Part shown: one piece after another, positions 1-13,162 of the stretch
Position numbering within the stretch: position 1 is the stretch's first letter
Layout: every line of letters starts with the position of its first letter
Assembly (NCBI GenBank): GCA_029962745.1
Contig: CM057153.1
Location: 15,044,525 to 15,108,524, forward strand
Reading direction: 5' to 3'
Length of the DNA stretch: 64,000 bases
Origin: Echinometra lucunter
Lineage: Eukaryota > Echinodermata > Echinoidea > Camarodonta > Echinometridae
The notes under the pieces: generated by a model
Seen by the model: the letters and a program-made list of their open reading frames with translations, nothing else
Database searches by the model: none
Told to the model about the DNA's origin: nothing
Made by a program: the position numbers and the translations under genes

Positions 1-1129
1 ATTTATTTTCCCATTGTGAAAGCTATAAAAAGATGCAGGGAAATCGAAATACTTCCCATGAATTAAATCCAGGTCACTAAAAAAATGAGATCGGTAAGAC
101 TGACCATAATTCTGAAGGTTTCCTATATGATTTTCTTCTAGATTGTAAAATAGGGATTTGAGATTTAAAAAAAAAAAAAAAACGAGCAGGCTGCATTCAC
201 TATGCATATATGAGAATATGTTCTGCTCTATTATTGTTGGCAGTCCCGCGTGATATGTGAAATACCTTCAAGTTGTCAGGTTTAATTATAAATGTTGAAA
301 TGAGATTTCGGTAGCATGGTTGTGAGTAGGCTGCAGTGTTTGCACAAAACGTGGTTTTGTGCAAGTCGAAAAGACACTCAGGGTTCCAAAGGTATCTTAT
401 ATACCCCTCAACAATTTGATTTAAAAAATCTAGATTCTGATTCTCGCAATAAAATCTTGAGTGGGATGTTACACCAGGAAGGTGGAACAGAAAAAAAAAA
501 AAACATTTGGTGTTTTATCTGGTCTGTAATTTCTGTCCGTTGAGGACAAATACTGGCCATTTGACTGGATGTATTTAAACAAGAATAAACGGGTGCGTTA
601 CTATATAGCTATATTGTGACAAAGCAAGGATCGGGAATATGGTGTCGATTGGTTTATTAAGTTTTAGTTGGAGTTGCCCCACCCCTCCCCTCCCCTTCCC
701 CAGGGACGGACTGGAATTGAACTTAACTTAGATATATATTTGTTTTGATTGACGGTACCTTTGATGTAACAAATCTTCTTTGTATAACTACGTTAACTTT
801 GCCAATCCATTGTTGGGTTCAGCCAACATTCCCCTTTTCAATATATCATTTCTATTAAAAATCACTTCATTACCTCCTGAAACTTTACGGGGGTCACCCC
901 CTCCCTCACTGATACCCCCCCCCCCCCCCCCACGGTGTAGTTTGTACAGTTATAACTGGTCAAGCCGGTGGGAAGTGCACAACCAACATGAAAATGTGTT
1001 GAGCCCGGTCTAATTCTCAAACGCTTTTCTTATTTACACTACACTTGCAGATATGGACAGAGTTTCTGTAAATTACAGTTTGGCTTTTTTGGCACGTATT
1101 GGTAAACACTTGATAATGTAGATGTAGAT
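1..1129. other. No gene seen
   Basis: AT-rich unique-looking sequence with short C and A tracts (for example 920-932). No exon with homologous content recognised. Confidence 0.6.
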
Positions 1130-1505
1130 GTACCAATACAGGTGATGTTCGTTATTCCGAAGGTTCGTTGTTCCGAAGGTTTGTTATTCCGAAGGTTCGT
1201 TTTTCCGAAACACGTAAATTGCGTATACCTAGATGTTCGTTAGTCCGAAAATGAAAAAGGGTTCGTTAATCCGAACATTTGTGGAGTTATTCCGAAGGTT
1301 CGTTATTTAAAACGTCTTTGAGTCCGAAAATGAAATAAGGTTCGTTAGTCCGAAAGTAACTACCGAACTAAACTGCTAAACAAGCCTTATTTCATTTTCG
1401 GACTAACGAACCTTCGGACTAACGAGCCTTCGTAATAACGAATCTTCGGAATAAATGAACCTTCGAAATAACGAACTTTCGGAATAACGAACTGTAACCA
1501 ATACA
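1130..1505. mobile_element. Foldback element built of TTCGTTATTCCGAAG repeats
   Basis: The left half repeats GTTCGTTATTCCGAAG several times. The right half repeats its complement (CTTCGGAATAACGAAC), so the whole can fold on itself. No ORF. A larger relative lies at 56030-56815. Class unknown. Confidence 0.7.
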
Positions 1506-4250
1506 ATACTATGGGATGATGAATGCACATAGATAAAGGAGATAATCGTATATCATCATGGAAATAGAGTATGCATGTAAGCCAGCTAGGAGGAAACAAA
1601 TGTGAATTTCAAAATTCAAATTCGAACGTGTATTTCATCCTTAAAAATGTTTAAAAGTGAGAGTAAACAAACTGTATACAAATAATATCTTATTCCCAAA
1701 AGATATGAAACTGAATGTTAACATTGCACTTCCTACTTAGGCATTATCATCAGATTTATTTTTAGTCGCATCCTGATTTCTTCAATAGTCTTCCTCATCT
1801 CATGATTTGCTATTTTATGTGTACGTCTTCTCCCAGCAAAGATTTCATGGATTTAGATTAAAAAGGGATAATTCTTGAAAATAGCAGGCTTATATAAGTT
1901 CTAGATGCAGCTACGATTTTAATGAGTAAATTAATTTAAACGCGCGAGGAGGGCATTTTCATCAGAAGATATTGATTTAACCTTTATTCTGATAAAAAGG
2001 GTAAATGAAATTGTTTAGACGTGACGTCATTTTTGTCTTCCATTTATTTCAACTATTTTTCCATCTTCAACATTAAATAAAAATACATATATCAGAAATG
2101 ATTACATCATCAACTTACATGCACAAAATAAGAATAATTTTCAAACAATGTAATTTTAAAAATTGAATATAAAAATAAATGCAAATATTGAAAATGGAGG
2201 GGAAATGCTAAAAAGCCAAGCTTGTTTTTGCAACCCCTCCCCCCTCCCCCCCCCCCCCCATCTTCATTTATTGCTCGAAGGTGTGTAAAGTTGTAACTAA
2301 CAAGTCTGAGGAAATTAATTTTTTTTTATTCTCTAGCTCAATAGCGTGATATAGACCAATTTCACAACGCAAGAGGGCAGCAGACTGTTCGACACAGTTC
2401 GACATACTTCGGTGGGCGCTCCAACTTTTATAGTACACAAGTCAATAGCGCGTTATGTACATTCGTTCGATTTTTTGTCTATTTTGACCAGTATATGCAG
2501 ATTTATTTTAATATTTGCAATGAGAAATTATCAGGGAAGTTCAGGACGCAGCTGTGCGGTGCTCAAATGTCACAAGAATTTGAGAAAGTTTAAAAATTGA
2601 AAGCTAACTGAGTGCGAAATTCACTCGCTTTTGACTCATGAAGCCTGTTTGTGTGAGAAGCCGTACTCCCTACACAGGTTTCCGTAAGCAATGTGAAGGA
2701 ATTCGTCGCCAGTGGGTAAAAACATCAACAGAAAGGACTTTGAAGTCAAGAAACATTATCATTATGTACTTTGGCGTAAAATTTAATGAGTGAAAACATG
2801 ACTTTGTAAACAGGGTAAGATTTAGGGCTCCCGTTTACTACGGCTTCTATGCTGCAATCGAACTTTTACTGACAAAACTAAGTTGAAAAACCATCGAAAG
2901 TACAAAAATACATCATACCTTCATCCGTCAGATATGACCATTGTCTTACCTCATCTACCCATGTATCCATGCTTTATTTTATTGATCTAGAATAAAGTAA
3001 ATGGAACAATATCGGGGCATATCTCATATCTTACATTCATTTTGTACGCAGAGCCAATCGCGGTCAGCGCGCTTGCCCACCGCAGCAATGGCATCGCCGA
3101 TAGAGGGCCAAATACATAAACCGGAGGTGAAATTGGTCTATATGGTCATGATGAAAGAGGGGCATGTTGGGATGAAAGAAAATTTCGAGACCTTGGACCT
3201 CTTGCGACGTTGGGATTAAGCACAACCATAAAACAAATAAACGCAACTTGATTTTCAACCAATCAGGATTGAGTATTTGGGACTTGCGTTTGTTATGCAA
3301 GAGGGCCCCGGTTTTAGGGTGGTTAAGCTTTCGAGTTTTAGAAAGAACCCAAGTGAGTCAGTTGGCAGTCTTGTGACTAGTTTGGAGCCTGATCGGTTAA
3401 TATAGGCACTTTGTTCGTCCTTGACATTGAACATTCTGTGTATTTTGATATTTGTAGGTGACCATTTAGCAATCAATTTTCACCAAGTTTTAACTCTTTC
3501 ATTGGTGTCCTTCATTTAAAAAAAACAACATAAAATATTATATTTTTTTTTTATTTCATTCGTCTTATTTACCCAGGGTGGCCTACTCAGTGATTAGACA
3601 CTGTTATCCTTTAGGACACTGCATACAAAAAAAAAAACCAGAAATGAAATATAATACAATACAAAATGATAGACAATACATAAAAATCAAATCAACATAA
3701 TGGAAACAAAAACATGAAGAAGCAAAACAAAATACATGTATACGAACCAAATGTATAATGATAGAACCAAAATAGCTCTCTATAAGCACGTATTCCTATA
3801 CGCTTTATTATTTTTTTTAATTTGTCCAGTGTCCATCCGTGACTAACTAACCGATCAGGCTCTCAGACGTTCTTAAGACTTCGACTACTGGAACCGGATT
3901 GTCCATGTATTAAACCTATGGGAAAGAGAGAATTCAGTAGTCAACAGGTTAATTAATCTTTTTACAAGTGGGAGGGAAACCATATTGCGGACAAGAACAA
4001 CTGTCTACAGAGACGTATTTTCTCCGCCCAATCTAAAAAATGATAATGAATGAATGGAAATAGATTGAGGAAAAAAAAAACCTTTTTCATTTCACCAGTC
4101 GGGGTAATGATGAAGGCATTTCCCTTTGATCGAAAACGCAAAGAATATACACCGAGCCATTTAAATACCATTTTCCCCTTTCTTTCCTAAAAGGCGGGCA
4201 TTCAGCCAAAAAGCGTCCTTATGCTTTCATAGAGGAGATGGCATCTTGGG
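1506..4250. other. No gene seen
   Basis: AT-rich. A somewhat GC-richer patch at 3000-3240 has a 72-codon open frame (3001-3219) with no recognisable homology. 3880-3949 is a degraded relative of the 78-bp piggyBac-type MITE. Confidence 0.55.
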
Positions 4251-4252
4251 GA

Positions 4253-4312
4253 GTGGTGGTGGGGAGTGGTGGTGGTGGTGGTGGTGGTGGTGGTGTTGGG
4301 GGGGGGGGGGGG
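4253..4312. repeat. (GGT)n microsatellite running into poly-G
   Basis: A run of GGT triplets from about 4267 to 4295 followed by a G tract of about 14. Confidence 0.9.
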
Positions 4313-4393
4313 GTTGGTTTGAGGCAAACCGAATGCTACCCTTCCTGTAATGCCATTAGACATGATATATCACATAATAGGGTGTAGTTCATT

Positions 4394-4945
4394 CACTGGC
4401 GTAAATCCCGGGGGGGGGGGGGAATGGGGGGATATCCCCCTCCACTTTTTTGAGAGGGGGGGGGGATGGCGTGTACAAATATCCCCCCACTTTTAAGGAA
4501 GAAATGAAATTTCAATTAATCAGTTAATAAAAATTTTAATAATCTGTCATAAACAACCATCATACTTTAGAATTTCTATTTGAAAATGCGATTTAAAACC
4601 AGAAATGCGCTTATTTTTGGCTCGCTAGCTTCGTTCGCTCATCATATTTTAGAATTTTTGTTTGAAAATGCGGTTGAAAACCAGAAAAGTGGTTATTTTT
4701 GGCTCGCTCGCTTCGCTCGCTCATCATATTATAGAATTTCTATTTGAAAATTCGATTAAAAACTAGAAAAGTTGTAATTTTTGGCTCGCTCGCAAGATAA
4801 AAATTAAAATGTCTGTAAGGGGGTCTGTGCAGGTGGGTGAGGGCGTGTGTTTATACTTAAGTGTGAGTTCGACAGAAAAAAAAAATTGGCGAAAAAGTCG
4901 ATCACCCCCCCCCCCTCCACTCCTCAAAGTGGATTTACGCCGGTG
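4394..4945. mobile_element. hAT-like non-autonomous element, 552 bp
   Basis: The termini read CACTGGCGTAAATCC and, inverted, CACCGGCGTAAATCC (14 of 15 match). The flanks are AGTTCATT (4386-4393) and AGGTCATT (4946-4953), an 8-bp target duplication with one mismatch, as hAT elements make. Inside are three tandem copies of a unit of about 84 bp starting near 4561, 4645 and 4729, each with a GGCTCGCT...TTCG...CGCTCAT block. A second copy lies at 49135-49664. Confidence 0.8.
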
Positions 4946-4953
4946 AGGTCATT

Positions 4954-7463
4954 ACGAGGCTTGTCGGTAGCAAGAGATTTAATGCTTCAGCGTAATTGAA
5001 TGAACTCACGAACCCAACGCTAATAATTTTATGAATGTTATTATAATCAAAGTATAATAACGGGTATCTGAGTCCAAAACGAGCGAATGAGTGCTTCGAC
5101 GATACCTGTAATTGATCGGAGTGAATCCCTAACTGTGGGAGGCAGAAAAATTCTAATCATGAGAGTGCGCTCACTATCAGATGTTTACCGATACCCAGCT
5201 ACATCGTAGTCCATCAATATTGTTCTCAAACTTGCCGTTGTCTGTTTTTCCCCATCTCAACCTTCTCTTGGACAAAAAAAATCCATTTCAAAAGGCTATA
5301 GGGAAATCGTTAAAAAGCAATCTTTGTGAATTCATGAATTCCTCAGTTTGGAACTCTACAGTCATATTTAATCAGCGATGGCGTTCTGATGACCGGTAGG
5401 TATAATATAGGCATGATAGTGTTGTTTTTCTACGTAGGAGTCTCAAATTCTAGCTTTCATTTTAAGCATTTCGTTTGTAGTTGATTTCCTTTTTTGATGA
5501 ATATACCTTTGTCTAATTTTCTTCAGTTTAAGGGATATTTTATCTTCTTTTTTTTTTTTTTAGTAATTTAATACTTTTTTTCTCTTTATTTTCGCTTAGC
5601 TCAGCATTAACCAGAATTGTTGCAAGTAAACAATCTGTAAAAGCTGGAAAGAAATTTTTGATCGCAGTTCTGAGTCATTATGAGCGGATACGAATTAAGA
5701 ACTTTCGATTAGCTTTTTTTTTCCTTATCATCTTTTTGGAATTTAGTTTGTATTGATCATGGTTTTTCTTTAAACATCTGCCACTGAAAATATTATAATC
5801 ATGCATGAAATGCTTGCATATCTCCGACGTGAATGCCCACACTCGTGTATACTCGTATATTCGAGGTATTAAACTGTATTCGCTATATATCAATGCATGT
5901 GCAGTTAGAGAAATACAAGTTATGAAAAGGCTGGGAGCGTGTAGAGAAGTTAATTATCGTGATTGTTATTTTCCCTTCCCGGACAGTTAACAACAATCAA
6001 CAAGACTTCTTGCTTGACTGGAGGTCCCATCGTTGCTAAGGGTGATGCTCGTAAAAATTCAGTAATTTAATTTCAGTCAGACTGGTACATTAAATGAATT
6101 AGGGGTGACCCAACAATTGCTCCCGGCTTTATTTTTGTCAAAGACATGCACTGTTAGGGTCAAGATCGGTTGTAATAAAGTTTTAAGGTCAAACTTAGGA
6201 TCAGGGTTAGCATAGTTAGGGTGAGGGTTTGGTGTAATGTTTTGTCCATGCAAGGTTAAAGTTCAGTATTCGGTATAGTGCACGTACCAGTACAATAAAT
6301 CGGCAACGTCGACCTTACACAGTTATTCATCGTGAAACTTATGTCTTGTCATGAGGGGAAAGGATGATGGTGGTATTAGCGATAGTGATGGCCAGTGGCG
6401 GAGACATAATTTTTTGAAAGGGGCATCAAACTGCCCAAAGCAAAAAGAGAACTATCGATTTCCTTTTCAAACCATCAGGGTGACTTTGGGTCATGTTGTT
6501 ATGACAGCCTTCTCTCTTCCGTTTCATTAACATGATGAATTATTTTTCCCCATTTATATTCAAGATGAACAAGGCGGAGGGGTGTGTGTGTGGGGGGGGG
6601 GGGGATGTTGTGAGCCCCTTTGCCCATTTAGCTATACCACAGTGCCAGTCACAGATTCATAGATTAGGTAATGACTAACTGTGATATCGATGATGATTTT
6701 GTAAAGTGACGCTGTGATGTGGCAGGTTCTGTTTCTATGAAACATTGTTGACTTTCGTTTATTCCGCAAAGGGGACAATTTCCCAGAAGACGTTTCGTCA
6801 CCATGGTCACAATGGTATTTATATTGCGAATTTTCATTGTATCTTTGTTTGTGAGGAACGAAGTCAAACGTACATGTTAATAATACTGCATTATCTTGTA
6901 TGATACATACATAAAGCAAATTGTGAATGGCATGGAAGTTTTAGACAGTCTATTATTGTATATAAATGTATATCTTTTATAATACAAACTAAAGGAAAAA
7001 TTCGAATGGCAGGAGAGTTTACAAAAAAAATCAGTATCAAATTCTTTCCTTTTCAACTTACTGAATATCTTTACTTGTAAAACTGAAAAAAGAAAAGGTA
7101 TTTAACACAGCATATCTTGTATGAAAAAGGCGGGGGAACATTAGGCTCGAACAATGAAAGTAGGGTGCAAATTTTTGCGGACAAAAGTTGCCTCTCCACT
7201 TCCATTGCCCGAGTTCGACGTTCCACCTCCTCGCTTTGAATGAAACAAAACAACCAGCGTAAAAAATAAAAATCAGATGAGTTGAAGGAAAGTAAAAACT
7301 GTTTTAAATTCCTAAAATAGAACTAATTTTCTAACTTATCAAATGTCTGTGCGATCATATACATATACATACAATTGTCTACGGTCAGGGGTGGATTGGT
7401 ACTGAAATCCCACATGATGGACTTCAATGTAACAGGCCCCTCTTTCTCTCTACCCTATAAAAC
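4954..7463. other. No gene seen
   Basis: AT-rich. 6150-6260 has a GGTTAG/GGGTTAGG-like degenerate repeat. The short open frames show no family signature. Confidence 0.6.
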
Positions 7464-7471
7464 CGCTCCCA

Positions 7472-7558
7472 CACTGGCGTAGCCAGGAATTTTCAACAGG
7501 GGGTGGGCAAGGCGAGAGGGCCATGGCACCCTTGTGCCCCTCCTTAGCTACGCCAGTG
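7472..7558. mobile_element. 87-bp hAT-type MITE with perfect 8-bp target duplication
   Basis: Inverted ends CACTGGCGTAGC match over 12 bases. CGCTCCCA occurs immediately on each side (7464-7471 and 7559-7566). The terminal CACTGGCGTA is shared with the larger element at 4394, which suggests related transposases. Confidence 0.88.
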
Positions 7559-7814
7559 CGCTCCCAGACCTCGAATCGACCGGCCGTCAAGCAGCAATAA
7601 TGAATGGCTCATGGGGGGGGGGGGGAACTCGAATTCCGCCAGGGCTAGTCCACCCTTATATCTACGGTAGATATGAACTGGTTAGTTTTCACTTTTCTTA
7701 ATGATCATTATCTGATTTTATCTTCCACAATCTCAAGGTTTTGATTCCATGTTGTTTTTGTAATTACAGCCATGATATTTTCGTCAAATGTTGGGTTAAG
7801 TTAGCACCATCATA

Positions 7815-8003
7815 TTTTGGTGAAGATTATTTTGCCTCGCTCATTTGAGAGGCCCTGGGTTCGATCCTCGCTGGGTGCTTACATCTTTGAAAAAAGGTTT
7901 TTAACCCACATTTCCCTTCACGACCCGGTTGCATTAGATGGGTATTGTTGGGCTCGCGAGAAAAGCAGTAGTAATAGTGATGTGGCTACCCTGGGAAAAT
8001 AGA
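7815..8003 (+). mobile_element. tRNA-derived SINE, degraded
   Basis: Contains a box-B-like GGGTTCGATCC with a poor tRNA-like head upstream. The body has TTGGGCTCGCGAG and ends GTGGCTACCCTGGG...AAATA, as does the SINE at 21865-22100. Confidence 0.65.
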
Positions 8004-8204
8004 ACCATGACATCCTTCATTACCATATTTAGTGAGGATAGCAGAATTGATTCTTCGTTACCATGGAGATAAATAGTCGGAAATCCTTAACGTTAAGTCA
8101 TACCATACAGGAATATAATTCCAGCCCTTATCAAAGTCTGAGAATCAACGTGAATACAGAGATAATAATTAGGGTCGTCGAAAGAAAAAAAGGGGGCGTA
8201 ATGT

Positions 8205-8253
8205 CATCCACACATAGAGATCCTATATATATAGGATCTCTATGCATCCACAC
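8205..8253. repeat. Perfect palindrome between direct repeats
   Basis: 8213-8244 is a 32-bp perfect palindrome centred on TATATATA. CATCCACAC precedes it (8205-8213) and follows it (8245-8253). Confidence 0.85.
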
Positions 8254-10569
8254 CATTCATCATGTTCACAATTTCTGTAAACATGGTAAAAGACTGAAAA
8301 TAATAAATTTTCTCCAAATTTCATTAAGATTAAACCGTTGTCGGCAATTGCCAAAAAGGGGAACATGTCTTGCATAATGCGGTTTTTAAAGCTAATTTCG
8401 ATTTCCTTTGGACAAACTTTTGATTAATACAGGCAGACCTCCTCCTCCCCCCCCCCCCCCCCGGTTATGCTGCCGCTGCGACGCGCCGCCAGTACACATC
8501 ACCCTCTCTTAAGTCCTTTAAGAAGTCAATTGAAATGAAATGGTTAGTCGTGATGAAACAGCCTGCAACACTGATTTATTACTAACAAATTTCGACGTCG
8601 AGAAAGAAATAAATATATTCAAGGGGGGGAGGGGGAAAATAAACGCTCATCTTGATGTAACCAAATTTAATGGCGTAACGAATCGTGGAGACGGATGTCG
8701 CGAGCGGACACATACCCAATCTACTAGCAACAAAAAGCGAAAGAGGATGCGGAGAATTAAATAGCCTCTGCACCTCATTCTGTATTTGTTGATCTTCAGC
8801 GAGTCATGCCTTGGCGCCCCCCCCCCCCTCCCGGTCATGGGTAGTTTGGGGAGTCTCCCCACGGAGCCTCGTGTGATATTTTTGACTCCAGGGCCTGTGA
8901 GTTGTGATACGAGGGCCGATTCATATATTAAGATGAGTGAGCCAGTCACATCGAATTCCCCTACCAAAATATCATTCCTAGTCCGCCAACCCCTCCTCCC
9001 ACATTATGACTAGATACCCACTACCCCTTGAATATTCTTTACAAAATGAACACTAATTTACATGTGCGTCATGATCAGCCGAAATATTATGTTCTCTGTT
9101 ACTCTGGAAACACCGATCAAGGACTGATATGATAAACAATAAAAAATGATTTACATTGATATCGCTATCAGGGTCAGGTGTGATGATTGTAATATTTGTG
9201 CCCTTTCTACTTTTTAAAAGATTCAGTGTTATCTACAGTTATTACTTTCAGCAAGGGAACAATAATGGATACTATTCATGTCATTGCACTGCAACTTGAT
9301 TGAGTATTTATTTCGAACAGTCGCTTTTGTTCTAACTAGGAATAAACGGTTCTTCATACTCATTGAAATGACGACTGAAAACACTACTCACGGGCAAAGA
9401 TATTATACAGGGCGTCGAAACCTTTGTCAAAGTCGTAATTATATCTCTTTATAATATTGCAATGTTCATGTTTTTCCTTCATTTCAGATATATTCTTTCA
9501 CAAGGTATTAACTTAGTCTCATGAGGGGGCAAAACACCCCAGCTTATGATAATTCATGGCAAGGAAACAACTCTTTGAGGGCCCCTTGTTGAAGAATGTG
9601 TAGTACTTTGTGCGTTTCCTGGAGGAGTCTCGTGAGGGGTTGCCCGTTCGCCCCTTCTTCAAAATATACACGAATGTACCCAATCGGGCATTTATCCACA
9701 TTTCATTCGTAGAGGATTAATGAACACCTCAAATAGTTATTATTTTCTGCCCTCAATCCTTTTTGATGATGTTAGGGTGATTACTGACTTACAAATGATT
9801 ACCTAAAATCTTGGCTGGATCCGCCCTCCCCTACAGTCGAAATCTTTCAGGAAGGGAACATTTCCCCTGGCCCCGGACCCATAATACCCTAAAGTTCCCA
9901 AATCGAATATTCATTTATGAATCGTTTAAGGAGGATTCATCACAAACATGAAATGAATTTTCTCTGCCCTCCGTCCTTTACGACGATTTGTGGTCGATGT
10001 GAATATCCCCAAGTGTACTATTAACTGGTGGAACTTTGTCGTCGCCGCTGTTGTTTGTTGTTGTTGGTTCTTTTTTACACTTGCTAATATTATTTTCCAT
10101 CACCACACGTCATTCACGTGTTACATTCAAAATGTCATTATTTTGTAAGTAGAAACCTTTTACTGTTGATTAATCAAAAAACCGTCGAAGTGCAGGGACC
10201 CTTCATGCATTATTCCACAATGCACTCACTCGCGATAGGGAATTGATAAGGTTATATAGGTGTTGCCGTCAGCTGATTACACGCTTGTCATATTCTCTGA
10301 TCAATTCTAAATTACTCTTACAACTGTTTACCTTGTGAAATATAAAAAAGTTATTCCTGACGTGACTGTCTGGGGCTTCGGGGAATGGAAGAGCCTGTAA
10401 TCATTACAAGAGATGGGGAAATGGGGTCATTAAAGGACTGCGACCATAGTTATAGATTATCACTGATTCTTCAAGAACATATCATGAACGAAATCGGTAA
10501 GACACAACTTTACACTGTGCTTTAACACTGCATGCTTGGAGTGATTATACAGCAGAAATTTAGGGTTCA
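8254..10569. other. No gene seen
   Basis: Mixed sequence with C tracts near 8443 and 8818. Open frames of about 100 codons at 8063-8377 and 8647-8967 lack recognisable domains and cross simple repeats. Confidence 0.55.
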
Positions 10570-10624
10570 CTCGGCTGTCCACCAGATGGTGGTGGTGGTG
10601 GGGGGGGGGGGGGGGGGGGGGGGA
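10570..10624. repeat. GGT/poly-G simple repeat
   Basis: Short GGT run followed by about 30 G. A long G tract of this kind can form quadruplexes and is prone to length error. Confidence 0.9.
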
Positions 10625-10967
10625 GAGGATAGGAAAAGAGCAGAGAGGTGGCACTGGGAGGTCTTATATTTATAAGTGAAAACTTGCAATTAAATGAATA
10701 ATTCAATCTTGTTTGTTGTAGCAATCCTTACAACACTGAATGAGTCTCGACATGAGATGGCTTGAAAGTTGTGGAGAAAAAGATGAGGAGAGAGAGGGAT
10801 AAAATGGGTGAGACGTAAAATTTTCATGAGAGGAAAAAGAGGGACAGAGAGGGAGAGAGAGAGAGGGGGGGGGACATCCATATTTGATTGCATTTGACCA
10901 TACAAGATTTCTTTTTTCGAAAAATTGCAAATATGATAATGATAAAGTACTTATTTCATGAAAGGAG

Positions 10968-10988
10968 GAGGAGGAAGAGGAGGAGGAG

Positions 10989-11026
<38 letters not shown>
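10968..11026. repeat. (AGG)n and (GA)n microsatellite
   Basis: AGG triplets then GA dinucleotides. Arg/Glu- or Ser/Leu-rich open frames across it are artefacts of the repeat. Confidence 0.9.
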
Positions 11027-11028
<2 letters not shown>

Positions 11029-11191
11029 GGAGACGCGTGGACGAAAGCAAAGACAGAGACAGAGACTAAATCACAGTGGGCATGTGGACGTCGCTGTGCT
11101 TCTGTTAAACGCTCGATAATTATCAGATAAAGAATAGTACATGTTATGCATGAATGAAAGTCTCTTTGTTGCCATGGGTAGTTTGAGTATG

Positions 11192-11834
11192 AAAAATAAT
11201 GATCTTATCTAATTCTCACATAACAGGGTTTTTTTTTCAAAAACATCAAAAACTGAGGTAGAAATATTGACCTAGTTGTTTGATATGAACATTAGTTTTG
11301 TAGTCTACAGCGGATCACTTGCATTAGTTTATGATGTAGCCATGCCATCTCATTGTTATCCTGTACAAATCACCATTTTCTCGGAAAAGTTTTTTTTTTT
11401 TCAATTTCCAAACTGTGAATAGGTGGCGATTACTGTACTCTGTAATACTCGACTACAATTAGGAAATGCATTTGTTCCCTAGCAACACATTCGCCTGAAG
11501 TGTATGCCGTTATAATACGTTGGAAATATATCACTTAAAAGCCATTTCAAGAAGACATGGAGTGGATGACTTCTCTCGTCCCTTTTTCCTCTTTGCTAAC
11601 AGATTTTTGAACGTTTTTTTTTTAGACTTCTATTGCTCCATTGTCTTGAGGGCGACAGCCGATTATCAATTTCTTTCATTAAAATGCTATTTTATTCTGA
11701 ATGCAAGTGATCCGCTGTAGACTACAAAACTACTGTTCATATCAAACAACTAGGTCAATATTTCTACCTCAGCTTTTGATGTTTTTGAAAAAAAAACCCT
11801 GTTATGTGAGAATTAGATAAGATCATTATTTTTT
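11192..11834. mobile_element. MITE-like element with inverted arms of about 130 bp
   Basis: 11192-11325 reappears inverted at about 11701-11834 with only a few differences. Shared blocks include TAGTCTACAGCGGATCACTT and AACAACTAGGTCAATATTTC in opposite orientation. The centre (about 375 bp) has no convincing ORF. I cannot settle a target duplication. Confidence 0.8.
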
Positions 11835-11857
11835 CTTAAAAAAAAAAAGAGAGAGCG

Positions 11858-12122
11858 AATTTACTCTGTTAGGGATGGATTTAAGAAAAGAGTGCATTTA
11901 GAGTGAATTAACAGTGAACTGAGAGTATAAATTGTGATATTCACTCTTTAAGGGGTGACCTCAGTGATCACTCAAGGATTTTGAGTGATCACTGATGTTA
12001 CCCCTTAAAGAGTGAATAAAGAGTTAATATCACAATTTTACTCTTAATGCCCTCTTAATTCACTCTAAATTCACTATTTTCTTAAATTCATCGCAAATAG
12101 ACATAATGCGTTCACTCTTTTA
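11858..12122. mobile_element. Near-perfect foldback MITE of about 265 bp
   Basis: A single palindrome centred near 11978 (GTGATCACTCAAGGATTTTG then AGTGATCAC). Arms share AGAGTGAATT, TCACTCTTTAAGGGGT and TTAAGAAAA blocks. Lies only 24 bp from the preceding element. Confidence 0.8.
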
Positions 12123-12425
12123 AAAAAAAATCTTTTATAAAGATAGTAAGGATACTATGTGTCTTATGAATAGATAACTAGAATGTCCTAGAATAATGCA
12201 ATTATTTTACATCACGTCACGGTCTAAAGCCAAAAGGCCCTGAACGGATTCCAAGATAATCGTGCTTGAAGTTTTTGGTCCCCTTTTGAAGTGCTTACGT
12301 GATGTTCCTATTACATCTTGGAACTTGATTTTTATTACAATAAATGAATCTCAGGGAATTAAAAAAAATATTTAAATATGAAAACATAAGAAATTGAAAT
12401 TTTACAGTGTTAAGGATTTTATGGC

Positions 12426-12450
12426 AAACACATACACACACACACACACA
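12426..12450. repeat. (CA)n microsatellite
   Basis: About ten CA dinucleotides. Confidence 0.9.
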
Positions 12451-13065
12451 CCCACACCCCCCTAACACATAAATCCGCTAAGGGCCCTTATTTTGGATGA
12501 GACCCAGTATCTCTTGTTTTTGTTCTCTTTATTTTTAAATTTCCGATAGATGTTTAGCGATAATAGATTTTTTTTTTTTGCTTTATTAACTATGAAATTA
12601 TCATAACATGTTGATATGAAACATTGCAAATTGCGTGTCATCAGATTTTTAACGTTTCGACTCATACATTCATGTATTTTGAGCGAAGTTGTTTTTTTTT
12701 TTTTAATGTTTTCTTACCCTAAATTCCAAAAAAATTCTGGGTGGAGTTTTACATCTCTTCACACAAAGTGTTGTATGATACCTTCGTCGGCTATCTACGG
12801 TATATCAGACTTATAACAGATTAGAAGGCCTTCTAATGGTTTACCGTTCCATGTTAAAACTGTGCCTCCAAGGTGGACATGCTAAATTATTGTAATCGTC
12901 TCAAAATGTCAAGTAAACAAAATATCGATCTTCGCCGATGCCGTCTGCTTCAAGATTGTTTATACTATCGAGGCGGGAAACTAATAACATCCGAGAAATG
13001 AAATTTATCACGTTGTGCCAAATACATGTTTATATATTTCTTCCTTGCAATCTTTCCCTCTATCT

Positions 13066-13067
13066 CA

Positions 13068-13140
<73 letters not shown>

Positions 13141-13162
13141 TCTCACTCTCTCCCCCTCTTTC
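13066..13162. repeat. (CT)n microsatellite
   Basis: About 34 uninterrupted CT units from 13067, then interrupted units. Ser/Leu open frames here are repeat artefacts. Confidence 0.95.

Noticed and set aside
3001..3240. GC-richer patch with open frames on both strands as a possible exon
   Set aside because: No family signature and no convincing pair of splice sites.
6150..6260. Telomere-like GGGTTAG motifs
   Set aside because: Few, irregular and interrupted; no tandem TTAGGG array.
8063..8967. Open frames of 104 and 106 codons
   Set aside because: They cross simple repeats and a palindrome, and show no domain or codon pattern of coding sequence.
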